Below, piece after piece: positions 1-9,124 of a stretch of 11,120 bases of DNA. The first letter of the stretch is position 1, and the number at the start of each line of letters is the position of its first letter. The notes beneath the pieces are model-generated. The model searched no databases, was not told where the DNA came from, and worked only from the letters and a program-made list of their open reading frames with translations. A program made the position numbers and the translations under genes. Source of the DNA: an uncultured Acinetobacter sp. (GTDB lineage: Bacteria > Pseudomonadota > Gammaproteobacteria > Pseudomonadales > Moraxellaceae); assembly GCA_900766635.1 (NCBI GenBank), contig CAAFWA010000093.1, positions 1-11,120 of the forward strand, read 5' to 3'.

Positions 1-105
1 AAAAAACTCACCCCACCTCAAGCCAATCAAACATGGATTAAGGTCAATGGTGACTATGTACTGATCGACACGAAAACTCATAAAGTATTAAAAATCGTTG
101 GTTAA
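1..105 (+). CDS. C-terminal end of a probable RcnB-family periplasmic protein (partial)
   Basis: The frame is open from the first base and ends at TAA 103-105, giving 34 residues of C-terminus; the start lies outside the window. The piece contains TWIKVNGDYVLIDTKTHKVL, a short beta-hairpin-like stretch that resembles the end of RcnB-type (nickel/cobalt efflux regulator-like) small periplasmic proteins, where a W-[IV]-x-V-x-[GN]-x-Y-[VL]-L pattern is common. This resemblance is from memory and covers only the tail, so the family call is tentative; that the frame is coding is well supported by the strong terminator 15 nt after the stop. Nothing can be said about a signal peptide or metal-binding residues, which would lie upstream. 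Confidence 0.55.
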   Translation, partial: KKLTPPQANQTWIKVNGDYVLIDTKTHKVLKIVG

Positions 106-119
106 ATATAGTTAGTCAT

Positions 120-153
120 AAAAAAGAGCGTTGTAACGCTCTTTTTTATTTTT
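120..153 (+). terminator. Rho-independent terminator of the upstream gene
   Basis: An A-rich arm with GAGCGTT (126-132) pairs with AACGCTC (135-141); the stem including the A/T arms spans 120-132 and 135-147 with a very tight loop around 132-135. The T-run at 142-147 continues as T149-153. It lies 15 nt after the stop at 105 and ends the upstream transcript before the lipoprotein promoter. The A-run on the left arm would also allow function on the opposite strand, but no minus-strand gene arrives here. Confidence 0.9.
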
Positions 154-181
154 GTGTAAAAAACATAATCAATTCCTTATG

Positions 182-209
182 TTGTCATATTTATGACGTA
201 TCTTATGAT
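182..209 (+). promoter_or_regulatory. Sigma-70 promoter of the lipoprotein gene
   Basis: TTGTCA (182-187; five of six to the -35 consensus) is separated by 16 nt from TATGAT (204-209; five of six to the -10 consensus). Transcription would start near 216, about 24 nt before the ATG at 240. A second TATGAT lies at 210-215 but is too far from this -35. The -35 box overlaps a 14-base inverted repeat (184-197), so the promoter could be controlled by a DNA-binding protein. Confidence 0.6.
184..197. repeat. Short inverted repeat overlapping the lipoprotein promoter
   Basis: GTCATA (184-189) and TATGAC (192-197) are perfect inverted copies separated by TT. The repeat begins inside the -35 hexamer and fills most of the spacer, the usual place for a repressor site. 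No T-run follows, so it is not a terminator. Which regulator, if any, would bind cannot be told from the sequence. Confidence 0.35.
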
Positions 210-239
210 TATGATTCAATATTTTTGGTGTTTTTCATC

Positions 240-803
240 ATGCTTAAATTTTTACCACATCTACCCGCACCCACTTTACTCTTAAGCCTTGGCATTTTAC
301 TTGTTGGCTGTGGTCAAACCCCTGCACCACAAGCGACTGCTGAACCTGAAGCAGCAGAAGCAACACCTGAGAATACTTCTGAGCAAGTTCAGAGTGAATT
401 AAAATCAGGCAGTATGCTGTCTATTATGCGTGATGTGGCAGATGTACAGCTCAAAGCAGGCAGTTATATTGAGCAATTACAACAGACGCACACTGATTTA
501 CAAGATGCTGTAGATTTAAAAGATCATCAAAAGCTTGAGCAAGCTGCAAGCAACTTACAAGCGCAATTAACAGGATTTAATACCGCATTAAATAGCTTAG
601 ATTTAAAAAGTCAGGAAATTGATGAGATTCGCCGTAATATCATTGCTGCCAATGAAAAAGTCCTTGCTTCTGAATTTTTAAATGGCAAGTTAGACTTTGC
701 TCAAATTGATTTTAAGCAAATTGAAGCACAGATGGGTAATGTACAAGGCGAAATGCTTAAACTTGCTGCCATGCTTGTACCACAAGATAAAGCTGAATCT
801 TAA
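240..803 (+). CDS. Predicted lipoprotein of unknown function
   Basis: The 187-residue product begins with a lipoprotein signal: a basic N-terminus (K3), a hydrophobic stretch at about 13-22 and the lipobox LVGC with C24 as the lipidation site. The residue after the cysteine is Gly, not Asp, which favours sorting to the outer membrane. A Pro/Ala/Glu linker follows (about 26-46), then a mostly helical, Gln- and Leu-rich body to the end with a possible coiled-coil stretch at about 75-130. I do not recognise the family. The frame also opens at a TTG (225), but the ATG at 240 places the signal peptide properly at the N-terminus, and GGTG (227-230) could serve as a weak ribosome-binding site. It has its own promoter and a downstream hairpin, so it is probably transcribed alone. 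Confidence 0.85.
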   Translation: MLKFLPHLPAPTLLLSLGILLVGCGQTPAPQATAEPEAAEATPENTSEQVQSELKSGSMLSIMRDVADVQLKAGSYIEQLQQTHTDLQDAVDLKDHQKLEQAASNLQAQLTGFNTALNSLDLKSQEIDEIRRNIIAANEKVLASEFLNGKLDFAQIDFKQIEAQMGNVQGEMLKLAAMLVPQDKAES

Positions 804-814
804 AAATAATCACT

Positions 815-841
815 GAAGCCTAAATACTTAGGCTTCGTCTT
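815..841 (+). terminator. Probable terminator of the lipoprotein gene
   Basis: GAAGCCTAA (815-823) pairs perfectly over 9 bp with TTAGGCTTC (828-836) around a 4-base loop. It starts 12 nt after the lipoprotein stop. The downstream tract (GTCTTT) is only weakly T-rich, so termination may be partial and some transcript could continue into the kinase gene. Confidence 0.6.
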
Positions 842-887
842 TAGGACAATATAACGTCTCAATAGCTCAAGCATTCAAATAAAACTG

Positions 888-916
888 TTGCTTCATCTCA
901 TCTATGCTTCTATGTT
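888..916 (+). promoter_or_regulatory. Candidate promoter of the P-loop kinase gene
   Basis: TTGCTT (888-893) and TATGTT (911-916) are separated by exactly 17 nt. The -35 matches three of six consensus bases and the -10 matches four of six. The predicted start is near 923, about 24 nt before the ATG at 947. It is a modest match in an AT-rich gap; read-through from the lipoprotein gene is the alternative source of transcript. Confidence 0.4.
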
Positions 917-946
917 CAATTTTTAAAGTAGTTGGATGATTCGCTT

Positions 947-1393
947 ATGCAATTAATTGTGTTTTGTGGGGTACAAGCCTCAGGTAAATCGACTTTTTAT
1001 CAGCAGTATTTTGCAAGCACACATTTACGTTTAAATTTAGACATGCTCAAAACACGGCATCGTGAAAATATCTTATTTGAAGCCGCACTCGCTTCAAAAA
1101 CCAAACTCGTGATTGATAATACCAACCCTGATTTGCTATCACGCAGCCGCTATATTCAACGTGCCATCGATGCAGGTTTTGAAGTGATTGCTTATTACTT
1201 TGCCACGGATTTAGCAAGTACCTTAAAGCGTAATCGGCAGCGCTCAGGCAAAGCCAATATTCCTGAAGCAGGTGTTCGAGCAACCTATAAAAAATTAGAA
1301 ATTCCCAAAATTTCTGAAGGTTTTAGTGAAATTTTTCAGGTTAAGATGGTCGATGGGCAGCAATTTTCAATTCAGCGACTCGATGCACTTTGA
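947..1393 (+). CDS. Small P-loop kinase, polynucleotide-kinase-like (AAA_33-type)
   Basis: The product has 148 residues. A Walker A loop opens the protein (GVQASGKST, residues 8-16), preceded by a hydrophobic beta strand. A second hydrophobic strand ends in VIDNTNPD at about 60-67, the pattern of the kinase domain of polynucleotide 5'-kinase/3'-phosphatase (PNKP) proteins and related single-domain bacterial kinases, where the Asp and Asn help hold the substrate. An Arg-rich segment (about 90-105) could be the lid. By family it should transfer phosphate from ATP; the substrate cannot be told from sequence. It is close to the size of the kinase domain alone, with no phosphatase or ligase domain. 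An in-frame TTG at 932 would add five residues; I prefer ATG 947 because GGA (934-936) lies at a usable distance and the Walker strand then starts at residue 2. The 3' end overlaps the convergent minus-strand gene by 22 nt. Confidence 0.85.
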   Translation: MQLIVFCGVQASGKSTFYQQYFASTHLRLNLDMLKTRHRENILFEAALASKTKLVIDNTNPDLLSRSRYIQRAIDAGFEVIAYYFATDLASTLKRNRQRSGKANIPEAGVRATYKKLEIPKISEGFSEIFQVKMVDGQQFSIQRLDAL

Positions 1394-1677
1394 TGCCATT
1401 GTTTAAAGGCATGTTGCATTTTCGCTTCTGTAGCTGCATCGACCTGTTGGGCTTTGAGTTGAGTAAAATTGGCTTGATAGACTTGCTCAGTAAAAGCTTT
1501 AACCAAACATTCAATCGCTTCGATCCCTTGAGATTGATACTCTAAAATTTGTTGCTTGGTTAATTGTAAATGCCAACAATGCATGGCATCGCCTGTATCT
1601 ACGGCAAAGCCTAAATAGTAGTTGTCTTGTTGTTGATAAAGTTCCCAAAAATGGGCTTGTTGTTGGATCAATTGCAT
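1372..1677 (-). CDS. Small Gln-rich protein of unknown function
   Basis: The frame encodes 101 residues from ATG (1675-1677) to TGA (1372-1374). About one residue in five is Gln, and aromatic residues are frequent (WELY, NYYLGF, HCWHLQL). The N-terminal half looks like beta strands and the C-terminal half like an amphipathic helix (about 60-95); there is no signal peptide or membrane segment. I do not recognise the family. It is read in the same direction as the atp operon, just beyond the atpC terminator, so it would need its own promoter or read-through; the region in front holds the inverted repeat at 1686-1715. No good ribosome-binding site precedes the ATG. Its 3' end overlaps the convergent kinase gene by 22 nt. 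Protein-like composition supports it, but this is a prediction. Confidence 0.6.
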   Translation of the reverse strand: MQLIQQQAHFWELYQQQDNYYLGFAVDTGDAMHCWHLQLTKQQILEYQSQGIEAIECLVKAFTEQVYQANFTQLKAQQVDAATEAKMQHAFKQWHQSASSR

Positions 1678-1685
1678 TTTTTGTA

Positions 1686-1715
1686 GCTATAAAAAAGACC
1701 AAGCTTATTTATAGC
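1686..1715. repeat. AT-rich inverted repeat upstream of the Gln-rich protein gene
   Basis: GCTATAAA (1686-1693) and TTTATAGC (1708-1715) are perfect inverted copies with 14 nt between them. They lie between the atpC terminator and the start of the minus-strand gene at 1677. On the minus strand each arm contains a -10-like TATA sequence, so the repeat may be a promoter/operator or an RNA hairpin in the leader. No clear -35 partner was found. Confidence 0.35.
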
Positions 1716-1717
1716 AT

Positions 1718-1747
1718 AAAAAAAGCCACTCAAATGAGTGGCTTTTT
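1718..1747 (-). terminator. Rho-independent terminator of the ATP synthase operon
   Basis: The arms AAAAAGCCACTCA (1720-1732) and TGAGTGGCTTTTT (1735-1747) form a 13-bp stem with a tight loop. Read on the minus strand the stem is followed by a seven-base U tract (plus-strand A1718-1724). It starts 17 nt after the atpC stop and closes the operon. The plus-strand reading also ends in T's, so it could stop transcripts arriving from the kinase side too. Confidence 0.92.
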
Positions 1748-1764
1748 CAATCTTAAACGACGTC

Positions 1765-2184
1765 TTATTGAGCGCGGTTCTTGATTTTACGGATCGTTTC
1801 AAGCTGAGCAGCAGTTTCTGCAAGAGCAGCTAATGCAGCAGCAGCGTCCAGATCGCTCTTTTGATTTGCTAACAAGTTTTCAGCATTTTTACGTGCTTCA
1901 ATAATTGCAGCTTCATCTAAGTTTTCTGCACGGACTGCAGTATCTGCAAGTACCGTAACAACATGCGGCTGAACTTCTAGAACACCACCCGATACATAGA
2001 TCAACTCTTCTGTACCGTTTTCAAGCAAAACGCGAATCGCGCCAGGCTTGAGCAAAGTTACAAGCGGTGTATGACCAGGCATAATACCGAGTTCACCACT
2101 TGCACCTTTTGCGATCAGCATGCTGATCGTGCCTGAGTACAAAGACTCTTGAACACTTACAACATCACATTGCATAGTCGCCAT
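1765..2184 (-). CDS. atpC: ATP synthase F1 epsilon subunit
   Basis: Epsilon sits on the central stalk with gamma, joins F1 to the c-ring and can inhibit ATP hydrolysis through its C-terminal helices. The 139-residue product has the two-part family layout: a beta-sandwich at about 1-86, including the typical GELGIMPGHTPLVTLLKPG loop (about 30-48) and YVSGGVLEVQP (about 63-73), then a helical hairpin at about 90-139 rich in Ala, Leu and Glu. Length equals that of E. coli epsilon as I remember it. ATG (2182-2184) has AGGAG (2191-2195) at a 6-nt distance; an internal ATG three codons on is a less likely start. It is the last gene of the operon, 26 nt after atpD, followed by the terminator at 1718-1747. 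Confidence 0.97.
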   Translation of the reverse strand: MATMQCDVVSVQESLYSGTISMLIAKGASGELGIMPGHTPLVTLLKPGAIRVLLENGTEELIYVSGGVLEVQPHVVTVLADTAVRAENLDEAAIIEARKNAENLLANQKSDLDAAAALAALAETAAQLETIRKIKNRAQ

Positions 2185-2210
2185 GAGAATCTCCTAAATT
2201 AGGGAACTAA

Positions 2211-3620
<1,410 letters not shown>

Positions 3621-3635
3621 TCAAACTAATATATG

Positions 3636-4505
3636 TTAAACGGCAGCGGCACCACCAACGATCTCAGAGATTTCCTGAGTAATCGCGGCTTGACGCAGCT
3701 TGTTATAAATAAGTTGCAGGTTCTTGATCAACTCACCCGCGTTGTCTGTTGCAGCTTTCATTGCAACCATACGAGCAGATTGCTCACACGCGATGTTTTC
3801 GATCACACCTTGATACACCACAGACTCGATGTAACGAACCAATAAGCCATTAAGAAGCTCTTCAGCTCCTGGCTCATAGATGTAGTCCCAACCGTATTGA
3901 CGGTTTAGACTCTCGTTTTCTTCAGCAGCTGCTAAAGGAACAAGTTGTTCGATCTTTTGGTTTTGAGTCATGGCGTTAACAAAGCCGTTAGACACTAAAT
4001 AAATACGATCTAATTCGCCTTTATCGAATGCGTCTAACATCACCTGTACAGAACCAGATAACTGTTCAAGACTTGGTGCATCGCCTACTTGTGTAGTTGC
4101 GCCAAGTACTTTACCGCCGTAGTTTTTAAAAAACGAAACCGCTTTTTGACCAATCAAAGCAAATTGAACTTCAATTGACTGCTCTCGTTGCTGTTGAACG
4201 TGTTTAACCACTTTCTTGAACAAGTTAATGTTCAAACCACCAGCAAGGCCGCGATCTGATGACACAATGATATAGCCAACGCGCTTTACAGGACGTTCAA
4301 CCATATAACGGTGTTTATATTCAGGATTCGCTTGAACCAAATGAGCAATTACACGGTGCATATTTTCGGCATACGGACGGCCTTGAGCCATGCGCTCTTG
4401 CGCACGACGCATCTTAGAAGCTGCTACCATCTGCATCGCGCGAGTAATTTTCTGCGTGCTTTTGATACTAGCTACTTTGGCGCGAATTTCTTTTAAATTT
4501 GCCAT
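3636..4505 (-). CDS. atpG: ATP synthase F1 gamma subunit (rotor shaft)
   Basis: Gamma is the rotating shaft inside the alpha3-beta3 ring that drives conformational change at the catalytic sites; one copy per complex. The 289-residue product has the conserved N-terminal helix ([20 protein letters not shown], about 14-33) and the conserved C-terminal helix (about 250-285, ending in [12 protein letters not shown]), which form the coiled coil, with a Rossmann-like middle domain containing [11 protein letters not shown] (about 78-88). Length is close to the usual 285-290. The start has only a weak ribosome-binding site (AGGTT, 4512-4516), and an in-frame TAG four codons upstream rules out a longer start. 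The 87-nt gap after atpA is the longest within the F1 part of the operon and contains two small hairpins; low translation would suit a single-copy subunit. Confidence 0.97.
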   Translation of the reverse strand: MANLKEIRAKVASIKSTQKITRAMQMVAASKMRRAQERMAQGRPYAENMHRVIAHLVQANPEYKHRYMVERPVKRVGYIIVSSDRGLAGGLNINLFKKVVKHVQQQREQSIEVQFALIGQKAVSFFKNYGGKVLGATTQVGDAPSLEQLSGSVQVMLDAFDKGELDRIYLVSNGFVNAMTQNQKIEQLVPLAAAEENESLNRQYGWDYIYEPGAEELLNGLLVRYIESVVYQGVIENIACEQSARMVAMKAATDNAGELIKNLQLIYNKLRQAAITQEISEIVGGAAAV

Positions 4506-4523
4506 ACGCTTAACCTAGTATTC

Positions 4524-4543
4524 GAAGGCCCTTTCGAGCCTCC
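4524..4543 (-). promoter_or_regulatory. Stem-loop in the atpG leader that pairs a GGAGG sequence
   Basis: On the minus strand GGAGGC (plus 4538-4543) can pair with GCCTTC (plus 4524-4529) over six base pairs, including one G-U, around an 8-base loop. The GGAGG is a perfect Shine-Dalgarno core but lies about 33 nt before the atpG ATG, too far to act directly, and is folded away. It may be a decoy, a ribosome standby site or chance; no start codon sits at a suitable distance from it. Confidence 0.3.
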
Positions 4544-4576
4544 GAAGGTTGATTCCGTGAACCAAACCAACACTAA

Positions 4577-4591
4577 TTAGCAAGTTGCTAA
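4577..4591 (-). promoter_or_regulatory. Small hairpin just after the atpA stop
   Basis: TTAGCA (4577-4582) and TGCTAA (4586-4591) are perfect inverted copies with a 3-base loop, starting directly after the atpA stop codon (4593-4595) on the minus strand. The stem is short and has no U tract, so it is not a terminator. It could slow nucleases or help set the lower expression of atpG. Confidence 0.3.
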
Positions 4592-4592
4592 A

Positions 4593-6137
4593 TTAGTAAG
4601 TTTGAGTCGCTTTGAACGTTTCAATGCCTGATTTGAATGTTGCTTCGATATCTTTATCCCAAGCACCAGTCTCATCAATTTTTTGCATTAACGCAGCGTG
4701 TTCTGAACGGAAGTAAGCGATTAACGCAGCATCAAAGTCTACGATTTTCTTCACTTCAACGTCAGCCATGTAGCCTTCGTTAGATGCATAAATTGAAACA
4801 GCTTGGTCAGCGATAGAGTATGGAGCATATTGTTTTTGCTTCATTAACTCAGTTACGCGTTGACCGTGTTCTAATTGCTTACGAGTTGCTTCGTCAAGGT
4901 CAGAAGCGAACTGAGCAAACGCTGCTAATTCACGGTACTGTGCAAGAGCAGTACGGATACCGCCAGACAGTTTCTTGATTACTTTAGTCTGCGCAGAACC
5001 ACCAACACGAGATACAGAGATACCCGCGTTCACAGCAGGACGGATACCTGCGTTGAATAATGATGTTTCTAAGAAGATCTGACCGTCAGTAATCGAAATT
5101 ACGTTCGTTGGTACGAATGCAGATACGTCACCCGCTTGAGTTTCAATGATTGGTAACGCAGTTAATGAACCAGTTTGGCCTTTAACTTCACCATTCGTGA
5201 ATTTCTCAACGTAGTCAGCAGAAACGCGCGAAGCACGCTCAAGAAGACGTGAGTGAAGATAGAATACGTCACCTGGATACGCTTCACGACCTGGTGGACG
5301 ACGAAGAAGCAATGAAATTTGACGGTAAGCAACAGCTTGCTTAGACAAATCATCATAAATAATAAGTGCATCTTCACCGCGGTCACGGAAGTATTCACCC
5401 ATTGTACAGCCAGAGTACGGAGCTAAGAACAACATTGCTGCTGGATCCGCTGCCGCTGCTGCTACAACAGTTGTATACGCCATAGCGCCAGTTTCTTCTA
5501 ACTTACGTACTACGTTTGCAATCGTTGATTGTTTTTGACCAACTGCAACATAGATACATTTAATGCCAGAATTCTTCTGTGCGATAATCGCATCGATCGC
5601 CATCGCTGTTTTACCAGTTTGACGGTCACCAATGATCAACTCACGCTGACCACGGCCGACTGGAATCATTGTATCTACTGATTTATAACCAGTTTGTACA
5701 GGTTCATCCACTGATTGACGCCAAATTACGCCTGGTGCTACTTTTTCAACAGCATCAGTTAATTTTGCATCGATCGGGCCTTTACCATCAATCGGGTTAC
5801 CTAAAGCATCTACTACACGGCCAAGAAGTTCAGGACCAACTGGAACTTCTAATACACGACCTGTGCAACGAGCTTTTTGGCCTTCTTGAAGGCTTAAGTA
5901 GTTACCTAAAACAACGACGCCCACTGAATCCTGTTCTAGGTTCAGTGCCATACCATAAAGGCCGCCGTCGAATTCGATCATTTCACCGTACATTGCGTCA
6001 GCAAGACCGTGAATGCGCACAATACCGTCAGATACCATAACAATGGTACCTTCGTTTTTAGCGGTTGCGCTGGTGTCCAGATCGCCGATACGCTGTTTAA
6101 TGAGCGCACTGATCTCGGATGGATTCAGTTGTTGCAT
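4593..6137 (-). CDS. atpA: ATP synthase F1 alpha subunit
   Basis: Alpha alternates with beta in the F1 ring, binds nucleotide non-catalytically and supplies the arginine finger to the catalytic sites. The 514-residue product shows Walker A GDRQTGKT (170-177), Walker B in ALIIYDD (257-263), the segment [20 protein letters not shown] (279-298), the ATPase signature [10 protein letters not shown] (367-376) and the arginine finger R377 directly after it (SRVGG). Length matches the family (about 513 in E. coli). I chose ATG 6135-6137 ([10 protein letters not shown]): GAGG (6147-6150) lies 9 nt upstream and the N-terminus aligns with known alpha subunits. A TTG five codons upstream would place the start over that ribosome-binding site. 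It lies 42 nt after atpH. Confidence 0.98.
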   Translation of the reverse strand: MQQLNPSEISALIKQRIGDLDTSATAKNEGTIVMVSDGIVRIHGLADAMYGEMIEFDGGLYGMALNLEQDSVGVVVLGNYLSLQEGQKARCTGRVLEVPVGPELLGRVVDALGNPIDGKGPIDAKLTDAVEKVAPGVIWRQSVDEPVQTGYKSVDTMIPVGRGQRELIIGDRQTGKTAMAIDAIIAQKNSGIKCIYVAVGQKQSTIANVVRKLEETGAMAYTTVVAAAAADPAAMLFLAPYSGCTMGEYFRDRGEDALIIYDDLSKQAVAYRQISLLLRRPPGREAYPGDVFYLHSRLLERASRVSADYVEKFTNGEVKGQTGSLTALPIIETQAGDVSAFVPTNVISITDGQIFLETSLFNAGIRPAVNAGISVSRVGGSAQTKVIKKLSGGIRTALAQYRELAAFAQFASDLDEATRKQLEHGQRVTELMKQKQYAPYSIADQAVSIYASNEGYMADVEVKKIVDFDAALIAYFRSEHAALMQKIDETGAWDKDIEATFKSGIETFKATQTY

Positions 6138-6146
6138 TGCGCTATA

Positions 6147-6150
6147 CCTC
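6147..6150 (-). promoter_or_regulatory. Ribosome-binding site that decides the atpA start
   Basis: Minus-strand GAGG lies 9 nt before ATG 6135-6137. The alternative in-frame TTG (6150-6152) overlaps this site and has no comparable sequence in front of it, so the ATG is the start. Confidence 0.8.
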
Positions 6151-6179
6151 AATCTTTTTAAAGTTCAGTCTTCGAGCAA

Positions 6180-6716
6180 TTACGCAAGAAGACGAGTCCG
6201 CATTTTTTCAAGCTTATTAAGCGCAGAATCATCTATCACTTGGTCGCCTGCACGAATAACTACACCCGCAATTAATGCTGGGTTAACTTCTACAGAAACA
6301 TTTACTGCTGCTTGGAATTTCTTCTCTAGCGCATGTGCAAGTAATTGTTCTTGTACAGAAGTCAATGGGAATGCCGATTCAATCACGACATCCACAATAT
6401 TGTTATTCTGTGATTTAAGCTGTTCGTATTCTGCTTGAATTTCAGGAAGAAGACTCAAACGACCATTTTCGGCAAGCAATGTCAAAAAGTTTGACACTGC
6501 TGCGTTTTGGTCTTCACCTAAAATTTTAGCAAAAAGACTTACCTGCTCAGCAGGATTAAGCTCAGGGCGATTTAGATAAGCTGAAAATGCTTCGTCTTGC
6601 ACCGCAGCACTGAGCAAAGTAAGCGCATTTGACCAAGAGTCTGCTGCGTTTTGCTCAGAAGCGTAAGCAAATGCTGCTTTTGCGTAAGGGCGTGCCAACG
6701 TCAAGAGTTCAGCCAT
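6180..6716 (-). CDS. atpH: ATP synthase F1 delta subunit
   Basis: Delta caps F1 and ties the alpha3-beta3 ring to the b-subunit peripheral stalk, one copy per complex. The 178-residue product has the conserved N-terminal pattern [13 protein letters not shown] (7-19) of the helical domain that binds alpha, [12 protein letters not shown] in the middle, and the C-terminal signature [20 protein letters not shown] (about 148-167). Length is the usual one. GAGG (6723-6726) precedes the ATG by 6 nt. The gene begins 12 nt after the atpF stop, so its ribosome-binding site lies directly behind that stop and the two may be translationally coupled. Confidence 0.96.
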   Translation of the reverse strand: MAELLTLARPYAKAAFAYASEQNAADSWSNALTLLSAAVQDEAFSAYLNRPELNPAEQVSLFAKILGEDQNAAVSNFLTLLAENGRLSLLPEIQAEYEQLKSQNNNIVDVVIESAFPLTSVQEQLLAHALEKKFQAAVNVSVEVNPALIAGVVIRAGDQVIDDSALNKLEKMRTRLLA

Positions 6717-6728
6717 AATCCGCCTCTC

Positions 6729-7199
6729 TTAAAGTTTAGCAGCCAGCTGAGTCAGCATGGCATTGTGAGCTTCTGCATCAACTTGCTGGCTAAGAATTTT
6801 CTCAGCACCAGCTACTGCAAGAGCAGCCACTTGTTGACGTAATTGTTCGCGAGCCGCATTGATTTCAGTATCAACAGCTTCTTTAGCCTGTTGACGAATG
6901 CGCTCACCTTCAGCAGTTGCCTGAGCACGCGCATCTTCTACCAATTGCGCACCGCGGCGGTTCGCTTGTTCGATCAATTGAGCCGCTTGTGCTTTAGCCG
7001 CTTCTAATTCAGCTTTCACTTGAGCTTGCGCATCGGCAAGGTCAGCTTTCGCTTTTTCAGCAGCATTTAAGCCATCAGCGATTTTACGCTGACGCTCACT
7101 AATCGCATTGATTAGTGGAGGCCAAACAAATTTCATGCAGAATGCGACGAAAATCGCAAATGCAATCGCTTGGCCAAACAATGTGAGGTTGATATTCAT
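6729..7199 (-). CDS. atpF: ATP synthase Fo b subunit (peripheral stalk)
   Basis: Subunit b is present as a dimer, anchors in the membrane and holds F1 still against rotor torque. The 156-residue product has one N-terminal membrane helix (about 6-28), the conserved VWPPL at the membrane exit (25-29) and Arg36 close behind, then a long Ala-, Glu-, Gln- and Arg-rich helix (about 40-140) typical of the right-handed coiled coil. Length equals that of E. coli b as remembered. Only one b gene is present, without a b' paralogue. GAGG (7208-7211) lies 8 nt before the ATG; the gene is 39 nt after atpE. Confidence 0.97.
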   Translation of the reverse strand: MNINLTLFGQAIAFAIFVAFCMKFVWPPLINAISERQRKIADGLNAAEKAKADLADAQAQVKAELEAAKAQAAQLIEQANRRGAQLVEDARAQATAEGERIRQQAKEAVDTEINAAREQLRQQVAALAVAGAEKILSQQVDAEAHNAMLTQLAAKL

Positions 7200-7238
7200 T
7201 GCAAATTCCTCAAATAGTGAATTTCGGAATTGAGCTCA

Positions 7239-7520
<282 letters not shown>

Positions 7521-7572
7521 TCAAAACTAATAATCATCTAACCATTCGGTAATAATTAGACGATAAATAAGA

Positions 7573-8451
<879 letters not shown>

Positions 8452-8560
8452 TCACACCTGGTCAATGTCAAATACTAATATAGAGAAAGCGAACATCGCG
8501 TGCTGCCTGATATCTCGCTCAACTCCAAAAAAACTTTTCAATTTTTGTTTGCGCTGATAT

Positions 8561-8953
8561 TCATCGTTTGAGACGTGACGCAAAAAAAGGTGCGACCCAC
8601 GACATGGCTTGAACGAGAATAAAACCACAGAACAATGCCACCGCCGACAACGGCTTAACATTGCTTAAAATCAAAATGAATCCTACGATCACAATCGCAA
8701 ACTTACCCATTAAGCCTCTAAACATGTTCAAATAAACCTGTTGCGAAGCTCGAGCGCCTGCTGTACGAAACGATTGCCACGTAAAGTAGCAACTCGCAAC
8801 CCAACAGACAAATGCACCTAACGCTGCACTTAAGGCCACGGTTGAGTCTTTTACAACCCATCCTATCAAGGCTGAAACAGGAATCATGCTTGCTTGTAAG
8901 AAGACCAAAGCTTTCGCTAATCGTCGGTCAATCAAGCGACTAGTTCGGCTCAT
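8561..8953 (-). CDS. atpI: AtpI, membrane protein of the ATP synthase operon
   Basis: First gene of the operon. AtpI proteins are not part of the finished enzyme; they are linked to c-ring assembly or stability and in some species to magnesium uptake, and are usually dispensable. The 130-residue product has a basic N-terminus (RLIDRRLAK) and four predicted membrane helices at about 12-34, 37-59, 80-99 and 102-125, the usual layout and length. Sequence conservation in this family is low, so the call rests on position and topology. ATG 8951-8953 has only a poor ribosome-binding site (GTGGA about 6 nt upstream), consistent with the low expression known for atpI elsewhere. A 112-nt gap separates it from atpB. 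Confidence 0.9.
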   Translation of the reverse strand: MSRTSRLIDRRLAKALVFLQASMIPVSALIGWVVKDSTVALSAALGAFVCWVASCYFTWQSFRTAGARASQQVYLNMFRGLMGKFAIVIVGFILILSNVKPLSAVALFCGFILVQAMSWVAPFFASRLKR

Positions 8954-9017
8954 TTTTTATCCACTCACAGCAATGACGCTTGACAAGTTTAGCTGATGAT
9001 CGTTTTTAATCGCAGGC

Positions 9018-9046
9018 ATTATAGAGTTACACCCCTGAACATGCAA
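9018..9046 (-). promoter_or_regulatory. Main promoter of the ATP synthase operon
   Basis: On the minus strand TTGCAT (plus 9041-9046) and a perfect TATAAT (plus 9018-9023) are separated by exactly 17 nt. The predicted start is near 9010, giving a leader of about 57 nt before the atpI ATG. This is the best promoter match in the window and fits strong constitutive expression of the operon. I see no obvious operator around it. Confidence 0.85.
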
Positions 9047-9083
9047 TCGTTTAAAGACCTTAGTCGTGTTTTTTTGTCTCTTT

Positions 9084-9121
9084 GTAATCCACTTGTAACA
9101 TTAACAAATTGATTACTTTTT
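9084..9121 (+). repeat. Imperfect inverted repeat between znuA and the atp promoter
   Basis: GTAATC (9084-9089) pairs with GATTAC (9111-9116), and inside it TTGT (9093-9096) pairs with ACAA (9104-9107), with small mismatches between. On the plus strand it is followed by TTTTT (9117-9121), giving a weak terminator shape directed against transcripts running antisense into znuA. On the minus strand, downstream of the znuA stop, there is no U tract, so it does not look like a proper znuA terminator. Confidence 0.35.
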
Positions 9122-9124
9122 AAG

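Noticed and set aside
4524..4550. Repeated CGAAGG and TTTCG pieces in the atpA-atpG spacer as a repeat element
   Set aside because: The copies are only six bases long and irregular; the pairing into one small stem explains them better than a repeat family.
6138..6152. Longer atpA frame starting at a TTG (6150-6152)
   Set aside because: The TTG overlaps the GAGG site that serves ATG 6135-6137, and the extra residues do not belong to alpha subunits.
5669..6438. Open frames of 123 and 141 codons on the plus strand across atpA and atpH
   Set aside because: They lie antisense to well-supported genes, overlap each other, and have compositions unlike real proteins; they reflect the codon bias of the opposite strand.
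8466..8471. Perfect TTGACA on the minus strand just before atpB, as an internal promoter
   Set aside because: A -10 at 16-18 nt would fall inside the atpB start region, where nothing resembles TATAAT.
8452..8661. A 69-codon minus-strand frame overlapping the 3' end of atpI
   Set aside because: It overlaps the coding end of atpI in another frame, is Cys/Arg/Phe-rich in an unprotein-like way, and has no start signals.
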